Notes: generated from the sequence alone by a model not told the origin. Positions 1 through 8,659 are shown, counted from the first letter of the stretch. The stretch is DNA of 15,649 nt from GN02-872 sp963518665 (GCA_963518665.1 CAUQKR010000022.1:1-15649), one strand, 5' to 3'. Made by a program: numbers and translations.

Positions 1-1460
<1,460 letters not shown>

Positions 1461-1576
1461 TTATCTTTTTTGTTTTATTTTAGTTATTTCCTAGTTTCTC
1501 AGAATATTTGTTTTCTTCTAATATACTGTTTATTTTAATGAACTTTTTCTTTGTTACTTCTTTTTGAAGTGCCAGG

Positions 1577-1604
1577 ATTGTATACATTTATTTCTTTTTG
1601 TCAA
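1577..1604 (-). promoter_or_regulatory. 16S rRNA promoter P2 (gene-proximal)
   Basis: On the minus strand -35 is TTGACA (1599-1604), the spacer is 16 bases and -10 is TACAAT (1577-1582). A long A-tract lies upstream of -35 and could act as an UP element. The predicted transcript starts near 1570, about 110 bases before the mature 16S. The whole block is a near copy of P1 at 1673-1720. Confidence 0.8.
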
Positions 1605-1673
1605 ATCTTTTTTTGACTTTTTTCATAAATATTTTTCAATCTTTTAACACCCCCCCTCTTTCAAAGCTTCGTG

Positions 1674-1701
1674 ATTCTATACATTTATTTCTTTTTGTCA
1701 A
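1674..1701 (-). promoter_or_regulatory. 16S rRNA promoter P1 (distal)
   Basis: On the minus strand -35 is TTGACA (1696-1701), the spacer is 16 bases and -10 is TAGAAT (1674-1679). The sequence over 1673-1720 matches 1576-1622 almost base for base, so the promoter block has been duplicated. A run of seven C (1650-1656, G on the transcript) lies between the two promoters. Tandem rRNA promoters are common in bacteria. Apart from P1 and P2, I see nothing else in the 1461-1752 gap. Confidence 0.72.
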
Positions 1702-1752
1702 ATCTTTTTTTGATTTTTTTGAAATATTGGTTTTTAAATCACTAAAAACGAA

Positions 1753-1828
1753 TGGTGGGCCTGGTTGGAATTGAACCAACGACCAATCGGTTATGAGCCG
1801 ACTGCTCTAACCCCTGAGCTACAGGCCC
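1753..1828 (-). tRNA. tRNA with CAU anticodon (probably tRNA-Ile2, lysidine type; Met possible)
   Basis: A 76-base cloverleaf on the minus strand has a 7-bp acceptor stem (GGGCCTG/CAGGCCC), A73 and encoded CCA. The anticodon loop is CTCATAA, giving CAU. The D arm through the T loop (TTGGTCG then GGTTCAA) resembles E. coli ileX more than elongator tRNA-Met. In Ile2 tRNAs, TilS converts C34 to lysidine so that AUA is read. AUA is frequent in this window, so such a tRNA is needed. A second CAU tRNA lies at 11135-11211. Identity between Ile2 and Met is inferred, not proven. Confidence 0.9.
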
Positions 1829-1870
1829 TTTGTTTTTACAATTTATATATTTTATTCTACAAAAGAATAA

Positions 1871-1960
1871 TGGCGGAAAAGATGGGATTCGAACCCACGG
1901 AACCCAAAAGGATTCACTCCCTTAGCAGGGGAGCCCATTCGACCACTCTGGCACCTTTCC
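1871..1960 (-). tRNA. tRNA-Ser(GCU)
   Basis: A 90-base class II tRNA on the minus strand with a long variable arm typical of serine tRNAs. The acceptor stem is GGAAAGG/CTTTTCC with one G-T pair, the discriminator is G, and CCA is encoded. The anticodon loop CTGCTAA inside a CTCCC/GGGAG stem gives GCU, reading AGC and AGU. It is 13 bases from the next tRNA-Ser, so both are probably on one transcript. Confidence 0.96.
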
Positions 1961-1973
1961 AGAATAAAAAAAA

Positions 1974-2063
<90 letters not shown>

Positions 2064-2107
2064 TTCTAATTTTTACATATATTTTTAATGAACTTCAATT
2101 ATTAAAA

Positions 2108-2126
2108 AAAACTTATAAAAAGTTTT
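2108..2126 (-). terminator. weak hairpin between tRNA-Asn and tRNA-Ser(UGA)
   Basis: Stem AAAACTT/AAGTTTT (2108-2114 with 2120-2126), loop of 5, followed on the minus strand by a run of T. The stem is short and has only one G-C pair, so it may attenuate rather than end transcription of the tRNA cluster. I found no convincing separate promoter for tRNA-Ser(UGA), which argues for some read-through. Confidence 0.35.
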
Positions 2127-2137
2127 CAATAATAATA

Positions 2138-2212
2138 TGGCTCCCCCGACTGGATTCGAACCAGTGACCAGGTGGTTAACAGCCACTTACTCTACCACTG
2201 AGCTACGGAGGA
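2138..2212 (-). tRNA. tRNA-Asn(GUU)
   Basis: A 75-base cloverleaf on the minus strand: acceptor TCCTCCG/CGGGGGA with one T-G pair, discriminator G, encoded CCA. The anticodon loop CTGTTAA gives GUU (Asn). It is the first gene of the leftward tRNA run, with a strong promoter 45 bases upstream. Confidence 0.96.
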
Positions 2213-2256
2213 ATATATAATGTTGTTTTTATTTAATTCTGTCTGGAACGATTGGA

Positions 2257-2284
2257 ATTATATTTATTTGTTTAATTTTGTCAA
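2257..2284 (-). promoter_or_regulatory. promoter of the tRNA-Asn/Ser/Ser/CAU cluster
   Basis: On the minus strand a perfect TTGACA (2279-2284), a 16-base spacer ending in AAATAAA, and a perfect TATAAT (2257-2262). It resembles the 16S and tRNA-Met promoters, including the A-rich spacer end. The predicted start is near 2250, about 38 bases before the tRNA. Confidence 0.88.
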
Positions 2285-2372
2285 AACTTTTTTTTATTTT
2301 TTTTCAAAAAACAAAGAAATCTTTATTTTAAAAGGAAAAATATTTTTATAAAAATAGAAATAAAATAAAAAA

Positions 2373-2392
2373 ATGAGTAAAATTTTACTCAT
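2373..2392 (-). terminator. gyrB terminator, bidirectional
   Basis: A perfect 20-base palindrome (ATGAGTAAAA and its complement) with A-runs on the left and T-runs on the right, 9 bases beyond the gyrB stop. On the minus strand it is followed by seven T, so it should terminate gyrB before the tRNA promoter. Confidence 0.85.
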
Positions 2393-2401
2393 TTTTTTAT
2401 T

Positions 2402-4303
2402 TTATATATCAAGATTTTTTACCTCTTTTGCTTTTGTTTGTATAAATTTTCTTCTTGGAGCAACATCATCTCACATAAGAACTTTAAAAATTTCATCTGC
2501 TTTTTGTGCATCTCAAATAGAAACTCTGTACATTTTTCTTACTTCTGGATCCATAGTTGTAGCCCAAAGTTCTTCAGGATTCATCTCTCAAAGACCTTTA
2601 TACCTTTGAACACTTTCTCATGAAATTCATTCTTCATCTATAATTTTTTGTTTTTCTTCATCACTGTAAACATACCAAAATTTTTTTCATTTTGTAAGTC
2701 TATAAAGTGGTGGTTGAGCTATATAAATATGTCATCAAGTTATTAGTTCTTTTAAATATCTAAAAAAGAATGTCAAAAGAAGAGTTCTAATATGAGCACC
2801 ATCAACATCGGCATCGGTCATTATTACAATTCTATGATATCTTAATTTTGAAATATCAAAACTTTCTCAAATAGAAGTACCAAATGCAATTATAAGATTT
2901 TTTATTTCTTGATTTGCAAAAATTTTATCAATTCTAGCTTGTTCTGTATTTAAAATTTTTCATCTCAAAGGAAGAATAGCCTGAAACTCTCTATTTCTTC
3001 ACATTTTAGCAGATCATCCAGCAGAATCTCCCTCGACTAAATAAATCTCTGAAATACTTGGGTCTTTAGAAGAACAGTCAGCCAATTTTCCTGGAAGAGT
3101 CATTCATTCTAAAGCTCATTTTCTAATAACAGTATCTCTTGCAGCTCTTGCAGCTAATCTAGCTTTCGCAGCTAAAAATACCTTTTCAATTATTTTTTTT
3201 GCAGTAGTTGGATCTTCATCTAAAAATTCTAAAAATTTTTCTGAAAAAACAGTATCAACTGCTCATCTAGCTTCAGGAGTTCAAAGTTTATCTTTTGTTT
3301 GTCACTCAAATTGAGGATCAACAACTTTTACAGAAATAACTGCTGTTATTCATTCTATAACATCATCATTTGTAAGATTTTGATCTTTCTCTTTTAATAA
3401 ACCTTTATCTCTAGCATATTTATTTATTGTTCTAGTTAAAGCAGTTCTAAAACCAGTTAAATGACTCCCCCCACCTGGAGTATGAATATTATTTACAAAG
3501 GAAATAATATTATCAGAATAATCTTTATTATATTGTAAAGAAATTTCTACCATTATATCTTTTGCTTCTTTTTCAATATAAAAAACTTCTCCTAAAACAT
3601 CTTGTCATCTATTCAAAAAATTTACATAAGATTTTATTCAACCTTCAAAATAATATTTATATCTATCATCTGTTCTTTCATCTATTAAATATAGAGTTAT
3701 TCACTTTGTTAAATAAGCTTGTTGTCTTAATCTATTTTTTATTGTTAAATAATCAAAAACTGTAGTTATTTTAAAAATAGTTTCATCTGGATAAAATTTT
3801 ATAATTGTTCATCTTTTTGAAGTTTCTCAAATAACTTTTACATTTTCATCCGGAACTCATTTAGAATAAGATTGGTAAAAAATTTTTCAGTCTCTATGAA
3901 CCCAAGCCTCCATTTTTGAAGACAAAGCATTTACTACAGAAGACCCAACTCAGTGTAAACCTCAAGAAACTTTATAACCACCTCAACCAAATTTTCAACC
4001 AGCATGCAAAACTGTCAAAATAGTTTCAAGTGTAGATTTTCAAGTTTTTGGGTGAATATCTGTAGGAATTCATCTACCATTATCTTCAACCATACAAGAA
4101 CCATCTTTTCCAATAGTAACAGTAATAGTATCACAATATCAAGCCATAGCCTCATCGATAGAGTTGTCTACTATTTCCCAAACTAAATGATGTAATCATT
4201 TTTCATCTGTTGATCCAATATACATTCAAGGTCTTTTTCTAACTGGATCTAATCCCTCCAAAACCTGAATACTCTCAGCTCAATAATTTCAATTATCTGA
4301 CAT
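2402..4303 (-). CDS. gyrB: DNA gyrase subunit B
   Basis: ATPase subunit of DNA gyrase, which works with GyrA to add negative supercoils. Read with UGA = Gly, one 633-residue frame starts MSDNGNYGAESIQVLEG and ends at TAA. Visible blocks: RKRPGMYIG near residue 20, the GHKL N-box EIVDNSIDEA, the ATP-binding DNGRGIP, the glycine-rich lid GGGGYKVSGGLHGVG, the Toprim metal/nucleophile region EGDSAGGSAK and DADVDGAHIRT, then QRYKGLGEMNPEELW and a C-terminus ending in PRRKF plus a short lysine-rich tail. GyrB is favoured over ParE by the QPPLYR and KGLGEMNPEELW context. Length fits the short gyrase B class without a Toprim insertion. Many Gly codons are TGA, including one of the Toprim glycines. 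No Shine-Dalgarno is visible; a promoter lies 35 bases upstream. dnaA, recF and gyrA are not adjacent. Confidence 0.97.
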
Positions 4304-4338
4304 TTTATTATTTTTAGTAAATAAATTTTTTCTATTTT

Positions 4339-4366
4339 ATCATAATTATTTTTTTGTAAAAATCAA
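4339..4366 (-). promoter_or_regulatory. gyrB promoter
   Basis: On the minus strand TTGATT (4361-4366), 16 bases, TATGAT (4339-4344). The -10 ends 35 bases before the gyrB ATG, which gives a leader of about 28 bases without a Shine-Dalgarno. Confidence 0.7.
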
Positions 4367-4380
4367 GTTTAGAAGCCTTT

Positions 4381-4500
4381 TTAGACTGAAGATTTTTTAA
4401 AATTTCTAAAAAACTTTTTTTTTTGAAAAATTTCTATATTTTTTATTTTTATATATTTTAAAAAATATACTTGAAATTTTTTTAAAAGCTTAAAACTCAT
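4381..4500 (-). CDS. doubtful 39-residue basic peptide
   Basis: An ATG-started frame (MSFKLLKKFQVYF...) ends at TAA just upstream of the gyrB promoter. The product is very rich in Lys, Phe and Ile, as expected from translating A/T-rich DNA by chance. I recognise no family. It has no clear promoter or ribosome site, and AT-rich spacer without a gene is equally likely. Confidence 0.15.
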   Translation of the reverse strand: MSFKLLKKFQVYFLKYIKIKNIEIFQKKKFFRNFKKSSV

Positions 4501-4519
4501 TTTTTTAATTTTTATTTTT

Positions 4520-4789
4520 TTAATTAAATGAATCACAATCAAGGTTTCAATTTTTTAAACCAAAATCCATAGTTTCAAAAAATATTTTTCAATAATAATA
4601 AAATAAAAATAAAGCTTGTTCTTGCTCTAAATAAAAAATATTTGTATTATTTAATTTTTTAAAAGCAAAATTTTTAGATTTTGTAAAAATAAAATCTACT
4701 TTTTCTTTCAAAAATTTTTCTTTTTGTTTTTCTTTTAAATCATCAATCAAAATAATTATTTTTTTATTTTTTGCAAGAAAAAAGCCCAA
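4520..4789 (-). CDS. unrecognised open frame without a good start
   Basis: Under code 25 an open frame of 90 codons runs from inside the terminator of the upstream NadM-like gene to TAA at 4520. It has no in-frame ATG near its beginning; the possible starts are TTG at 4789 (inside the hairpin) or TTG at 4750. It is in the same frame as the upstream gene, separated from it only by that gene's TAA. The product has a hydrophobic strand (KKIIILIDD) followed by a Lys/Glu helix and later FETMDFGLKNG. The mix of predicted strand and helix looks more protein-like than random, but I cannot assign a family. It may be a decayed gene or a former extension of the nucleotidyltransferase. Confidence 0.25.
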
Positions 4790-4804
4790 TTTTTAATTGG
4801 GCTT
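4782..4804 (-). terminator. terminator of the NadM-like gene, overlapping its stop
   Basis: Stem AAGCCCAATT/AATTGGGCTT (4782-4791 with 4795-4804) with a 3-base loop, followed on the minus strand by a T-rich run (GGGCTTTTTTCTT). The gene's last codons and TAA are inside the stem. Confidence 0.85.
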
Positions 4805-5362
4805 AAAATATTTTTTTATTTCATTAAAAATTCTTTCATCAGTGAAATTTTTTGCTATTTCATCTTGTCAGTTTCTCAAATATTTTCTAAAACTTGTAGC
4901 AGAAAGCTCCATTTTTTGTCAATTATATTCTACAAAAGTTTCTTCTCTATCTATTTTTACATAATTTATTTTGTGAGCAAAAAATTCTTCATATTCTTTC
5001 AAAACATTAAAAGCTGAATCTTCATCACTTCCATAATAAAAATTTAATTCTTTTGCATCTGGAAAAGTCATAAAAATTTTTCTATAGATTTTCAAAATCC
5101 AAGCAAGATTACTTTGATCATCAACTATTTCAAAAATTTTTAGATTTTCTTCTTTAAAAATTTTTCTCAAAATATTTTTTCTTTGTTCAAAGTCAAGAGG
5201 ATTTTTTTCTGGTTCTCTTTCCAATGGGCTTCAAAGAAACAAAATATTATTTACATTTTCAGAAATAGCTTTTTTTATAACCTCTAGATGACCTTTATGA
5301 GCTGGATTTAATCTACCGATATAAAGTCAAATAACTTCATTTTTATTTTCTATATTTTTCAT
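4793..5362 (-). CDS. NadM-like nucleotidyltransferase (probable NMN adenylyltransferase)
   Basis: A 189-residue protein of the HxGH nucleotidylyltransferase superfamily, which joins a nucleotide to a phosphorylated substrate. Near the N-terminus is IGRLNPAHKGHL (about residues 14-25), the GRFxPxHxGH signature with His residues for triphosphate binding. Near the C-terminus is ELSATSFRKYL, the counterpart of the ISxTxxR signature. The GRxNP form and the size suit the NadM branch (nicotinamide mononucleotide adenylyltransferase, NAD synthesis) better than NadD or CoaD, but other cytidylyl- or adenylyltransferases remain possible. The start ATG is 30 bases after a promoter. Most Gly codons are GGN, with a few TGA. 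The stop lies in its own terminator. Confidence 0.8.
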
Positions 5363-5392
5363 AGGTTTATAAATTTTTTAATACTTTTTGGA

Positions 5393-5420
5393 AGTATATT
5401 TTTTTTTGATTTTTTTGCAA
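5393..5420 (-). promoter_or_regulatory. promoter of the NadM-like gene
   Basis: On the minus strand TTGCAA (5415-5420), 16 bases, TATACT (5393-5398), with the -10 box 30 bases before the ATG. The spacing matches the other promoters here; the -35 is a weaker match. Confidence 0.6.
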
Positions 5421-5442
5421 GAAAATTATTTTTAAATTAATC

Positions 5443-5478
5443 TTGATATATATATAGATATATATATATATATATAAT
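5443..5478 (+). promoter_or_regulatory. candidate promoter of the small-gene island, spanned by TA repeats
   Basis: TTGATA at 5443-5448 could be a -35. The window's usual 16-base spacer would put the -10 at TATATA (5465-5470) inside the repeat. The better TATAAT at 5473-5478 is 24 bases away. TA-repeat length would set this spacing. The first gene starts at 5509. Confidence 0.4.
5447..5476. repeat. interrupted TA dinucleotide repeat
   Basis: Five TA units (5447-5456), GA, then nine TA units (5459-5476). It lies between divergent genes, in the likely promoter of the plus-strand island. TA runs of this length are prone to slippage. Confidence 0.8.
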
Positions 5479-5508
5479 TTAGGTATTTTATATATTAACT
5501 ATATTATT

Positions 5509-5673
5509 ATGTGAAAAATTGAAGTAGCAGATAGAATAAGGGATTTTATATTATTTTGTATAGTTGTATTTTTAATTGGGACTTTTTTCATTTATTTAAG
5601 TAATCATAAAGATATAGATGAGTATGAAGGTGATTTTAATCAAGATGATTATAATTTTGATTATGATTATTAA
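5509..5673 (+). CDS. small single-pass membrane protein with acidic Tyr/Asp tail
   Basis: A 54-residue product whose second codon is TGA (Gly), so under the standard code it would be only Met. Residues 2-11 are charged, residues 12-31 form one hydrophobic membrane segment (FILFCIVVFLIGTFFIYL), and the last 20 residues are acidic and Tyr-rich, ending YNFDYDY. The same Tyr/Asp/Asn style appears in the next genes, suggesting a common origin or location. No family is recognised. It is the first gene of a plus-strand run of small genes set between minus-strand housekeeping genes, so it is probably accessory. No signal-peptidase site is obvious. Confidence 0.6.
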
Positions 5674-5736
5674 TTTTATTAATATAATTGTAGATATTAT
5701 TATTAATTTATTACTTTAATCTTTAACAAAAAAATA

Positions 5737-6264
5737 ATGGAATTTATGGTTTTTATATATTTGGGAATATCGTTATTAAGCTCTATTTATTTTATTATAT
5801 TAGAACATGAAAAATGGTATTATGCTTTAGGGTATTTTGCTTTAATTATGTGACTTTTGCAACTTATTCATTATATAATAGAAAATACTTATCATTTTTT
5901 TACATGAAGAGAAGTTCATGAAATGTATCCTGGTACTATGTGATTCTTAATAATTTCCACAGCCCTTCTTTATTTTAATTTATCAGATAAAACTAAAAAT
6001 AATTCTTCTTATAGTGAAAATTCTTATGAAACAAAATATAATTATTCAGATTATAATAAAAGTACTAACAATTATAATAAAGAATATAATTTTATGATAA
6101 AATGAAATGTAAATTTTAAAACTTGAGAAAAAATTTATCATTTACCATGATGTAAAAATTATTCAGAAACTATAATAAACGAAAGTTATTGAGAAAAATA
6201 TTTTAATACAGAAAAAGAAGCTTTAGAGGCTTGATTTAGAAAAGCTAAAAATTGTAATTTATAA
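5737..6264 (+). CDS. three-TM protein with C-terminal nuclease-associated (sunset-like) domain
   Basis: 175 residues with UGA = Gly; eight of its eleven Gly codons are TGA by hand count. Hydrophobic segments lie at about residues 3-21, 28-48 and 66-82. Residues 83-117 are a hydrophilic Asn/Tyr/Ser-rich linker. Residues 121-173 (IKGNVNF, YHLPGCKNY, YGEKYFNTEKEALEAGFRKAKNC) match the pattern often seen after thermonuclease-like domains: a YHxPGC turn, GExxF, EAxxAGxRxAxxC. That domain is thought to be a small Cys-containing fold related to the Ada metal-binding domain. Here no nuclease domain is attached; the domain sits on a membrane anchor instead. Function is unknown: it might bind DNA or metal at the surface. 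Twelve bases separate it from the next gene. Confidence 0.7.
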
Positions 6265-6276
6265 ATAAAAATATAT

Positions 6277-6618
6277 ATGTATAGTTTTTTAAAATACCTA
6301 ATTTTCTGAAGTCCTTTCAAAATAAATTCTAGATGAGAGATCTTAGATTATAAATGAAGATCAGAAAATATAATAATACCTGAAGAAATATGATGAGTAA
6401 AAATAATATATATTTGAAATTGAGCTTTTTACAGAAAAGGTATTTCAAATATAATACTACCTAAAACTTTAAAAGAAATCTGAAGTTTTGCTTTTCGTGG
6501 TAATAATATAAAAAATTTATATTTACCTAAAAATATAAAAGTATGATATTGAGCTTTCATAAAAAAAGAAAATATAGAAAAATATTACAAACCTTATAAT
6601 CTACCTTATAATATATAA
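6277..6618 (+). CDS. BspA-type leucine-rich-repeat protein (LRR_5 family)
   Basis: 113 residues in which ten of twelve Gly codons are TGA, so the gene is invisible under the standard code. Residues 31-95 carry about three repeats of the 23-residue LRR_5 (BspA/TpLRR) type: IIIPEEIGGVKIIYIGNGAF, then NIILPKTLKEIGSFAF, then LYLPKNIKVGYGAF. In larger proteins these repeats mediate adhesion to host cells or matrix. This copy is short and has no clear signal peptide, though residues 4-13 are hydrophobic. The frame stops at TAA in an A/T-only stretch. Just beyond it another frame continues with a Tyr/Asp-rich sequence, and the original frame resumes before the terminator, so the real protein may be longer (see the next entry). 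Confidence 0.75.
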
Positions 6619-6951
6619 TTTTTATTATCGTGATTTTTCTAAAGAATTAAATAATAATGATAGAATAATACTTTCTAATTCTGATTATTCTGCTTTTAGT
6701 ATTTGTTATTATAATAAAAATCATATTTATTATAATGATGAAGATTATTATAATTACTATAGAGATTATTTTAGTAAAAAACAGGATGCTTACTTAGACC
6801 TTCATTATTATTATGATAAAGAAAAAGAAGATGAATTAGATAAAAAATTCAAAGATCCTCCTTATGATTTTATAGATGATGACGGATGAAAATATATAAG
6901 AAAAAAATATATGCTCTGGAAGATGAAGTTGAAAATATATACTATAACTAA
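6619..6951 (+). pseudogene. frameshifted Tyr/Asp-rich tail of the LRR gene, or separate broken gene
   Basis: From about 6578 to 6910 one frame is open for over 100 codons but has no ATG before its end. It encodes a hydrophilic, Tyr/Asp/Asn-rich sequence (YYRDFSKELNNNDRII, then YYNDEDYYNYYRDYF, then PPYDFIDDDGG). This frame is +1 relative to the LRR gene. Near 6900, at an A-run (AGA AAA AAA TAT), the sense-looking frame moves back by -1 and reads YALEDEVENIYYN before TAA at 6949-6951, just before the terminator. That last frame is the LRR frame again. Two compensating single-base indels, sequencing error, or programmed slippage at A_AAA_AAA would each explain this. If corrected, one protein of about 225 residues would result. 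No family is recognised for the tail. Confidence 0.5.
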
Positions 6952-6978
6952 AAAACACACTTTTAAAGTGTGTTTTTT
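6951..6978. terminator. bidirectional terminator between the small-gene island and prfA
   Basis: Stem AAAAACACACTTT (6951-6963) with AAAGTGTGTTTTTT (6965-6978) and almost no loop. A-run on the left and T-run on the right allow it to end both the plus-strand island and the minus-strand prfA. The stops of both flanking frames touch it. Confidence 0.85.
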
Positions 6979-8056
6979 AAATATTTCATTTTCAAGCTGC
7001 TTCAAGTTTAGCTTGTCTATCAGCAATTGCTAAAGCTTCAACAATGTGTCAAAGTTTTCACATCATAATTTGTGGAATTCAAGAAAAATTTTGTCCGATT
7101 CTATGATCTGTAACTCTATCTTGAGGAAAATTATAAGTTCTAATTTTTTCACTTCTATCTCCTGAACCTATTTGAGCAAGTCTAGCTTCTCACAATTCTT
7201 TTGATCTTCTTTCTTCTTCATAAGCATAAAGTTTACTTCTCAAAATAGACCGAGCTTTTTCTCTATTTTTATGTTGACTTCTTCAATCTTGACAAAAAAC
7301 CATAATTCCTGTTGGAATATGTTTCAATTGAACTGCAGAATCTGTTTTATTTACATGTTGTCAACCAGCTCAAGAAGATCTTGTAAATTTCATTTCTACA
7401 TCTTCTTCTTTTATTTCTAAGTCGATTTCATCTACTTCTGGCATAATCGCAACTGTTATAGCTGAAGTATGGACTCTTCATTTACTTTCCGTAGCTGGAA
7501 TTCTTTGAACTCTATGAGTTCCAGATTCATATTTAAATTTTGAATAAGCTCATTCTCATTTTACTTCAAAAATCATTTCTTTTATTCAACCTGCTTCTGC
7601 ATCAGATTGCTCCGTGATTTCTACAGAAAAACCTTCACTTTCAGCAAATAAAATATAACTTTTTGCAAGTTCTGAAGCAAATAAAGCTGCTTCTTCTCAT
7701 CAAGTTCCAGCTCTCACTTCAACAATAATATTTTTATCATCGTTTGGATCTTTTGGTAAAAGTTCGATTTTTAAATCTTCTTCTAAATTTGGAATTTCTT
7801 CTTCTAGATTTTTTATATCTTCTTTTAGAAGTTCTCTCATTTCTTCATCTTTTTCTATATCAAGCATTTGTTTATTTTCTTCCAAAGCTTCGTTTTTTTG
7901 TTTGTATTCTTTATAGATCTCAACAGCTTTTTCTATAGATTTTTTTCTACTAGAAACTTCTCTAATCTTTTTTTGATCTTTAAAAATTTCTGGATCAGCC
8001 ATTTTTTTCTCTAGATTTTCAAATTCAATTACTAAATTATCTAAATTATATTTCAT
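6977..8056 (-). CDS. prfA: peptide chain release factor 1
   Basis: Releases finished proteins at UAA and UAG. One 359-residue frame under code 25, very close to the E. coli length (360). The N-terminal 100 residues are a Glu/Lys-rich helical domain. The codon-reading motif is PAT (RVQRIPATESKG, DNA 7490-7498), the RF1-type PxT tripeptide; RF2 would have SPF. The catalytic loop is SSGAGGQHVNKTDSAVQL. In GAGGQ the first and third Gly are TGA, so the universally conserved GGQ is spelled GGT-TGA-CAA (7358-7366). An RF1-only system fits a code in which UGA is sense and RF2 would be harmful; no prfB is in the window. The ATG is 31 bases after a promoter and lacks a clear Shine-Dalgarno. Confidence 0.97.
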
Positions 8057-8087
8057 AAATTTTGTTAATTTTTAAAAATTTTTCTTA

Positions 8088-8115
8088 ATTATAAAAAAAA
8101 AACTAAAAAAAGCAA
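8088..8115 (-). promoter_or_regulatory. prfA promoter, -35 inside the dut terminator
   Basis: On the minus strand TTGCTT (8110-8115), 16 bases, TATAAT (8088-8093). The -35 hexamer is part of one stem arm of the dut terminator (8107-8137), so transcription through dut and initiation at prfA could interfere. Confidence 0.65.
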
Positions 8116-8137
8116 GAATTTTATTTTCTTGCTTTTT
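8107..8137 (-). terminator. dut terminator
   Basis: Stem AAAAAGCAAGAA/TTCTTGCTTTTT (8107-8118 with 8126-8137), 7-base loop, flanked by A- and T-runs. It lies 15 bases beyond the dut stop on the minus strand. Confidence 0.85.
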
Positions 8138-8151
8138 AGTAAAAATTTTTC

Positions 8152-8628
8152 TTAATGTCATCAAGTTGAACCAAATCATCAATTTCTTTCAGAGAAATTT
8201 TCTTCCTCATTTTCTACAGTTTTATATTCTACAAAAACTCATTGAAAAACTTTTTGTCCTTTTTTTATAACCACATCTTCAGCAGTCATATTCCAAAAAA
8301 TTCATTGAATATGTCATTCATTATCAGGATTATTATAATAATCTGCATCAACTATTCATACTCAATTTGCCATCAAAATCCCAACTTTTAATGGATTTCC
8401 ACTTCTATTTGCAAGTTGTAAAAACATATTTTCTGGAATAAAAGCTTTTATATGAGTTGGAATAAAAGTCGGTTTTATAAATTCTCATTTTTGCAAAGCT
8501 TTAAATAAAGATGGAATAACAACATCTTCTGAAGCAAAAAAATCATATCAAGCTGAAGTTTGTGTACTTCTTACTGGTAAAACAGCTTCTTCTTGGGCAT
8601 AACTAACTTTTTCAAAAAAAGGTTTCAT
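8152..8628 (-). CDS. dut: dUTP diphosphatase (dUTPase)
   Basis: Hydrolyses dUTP to dUMP and PPi, keeping uracil out of DNA and supplying dUMP for thymidylate. 158 residues with UGA = Gly. The five trimeric-dUTPase motifs are visible in order: TSAGYDFFA (motif 1, about residue 23), NRSGN (motif 2), NGVGIVDADYY (motif 3, with the catalytic Asp and the uracil-binding Tyr), KGQKVFQGVF (motif 4) and ERNGGFGSTGG (motif 5, the C-terminal arm that closes on the triphosphate). TGA encodes glycines in motifs 1, 3, 4 and 5. The region between motifs 3 and 4 is slightly longer than usual (NNPDNEGHIQG). Related dCTP deaminases lack this motif 5, so dUTPase is preferred. Confidence 0.95.
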
Positions 8629-8659
8629 ATTTTTATTTTTATAAATATAATTCTTTCAA

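Noticed and set aside
2373..2623. Plus-strand frames at the gyrB 3' end
   Set aside because: Antisense to conserved gyrB sequence and starting inside its terminator.
2402..4303. gyrB (and likewise prfA, obgE, typA) as pseudogenes full of stops
   Set aside because: All interruptions are TGA and fall at conserved glycine positions; there are no in-frame TAA or TAG.
5447..5476. TA-rich tract as a replication origin unwinding element
   Set aside because: No DnaA boxes and no dnaA nearby; the position upstream of a gene run suits a promoter better.
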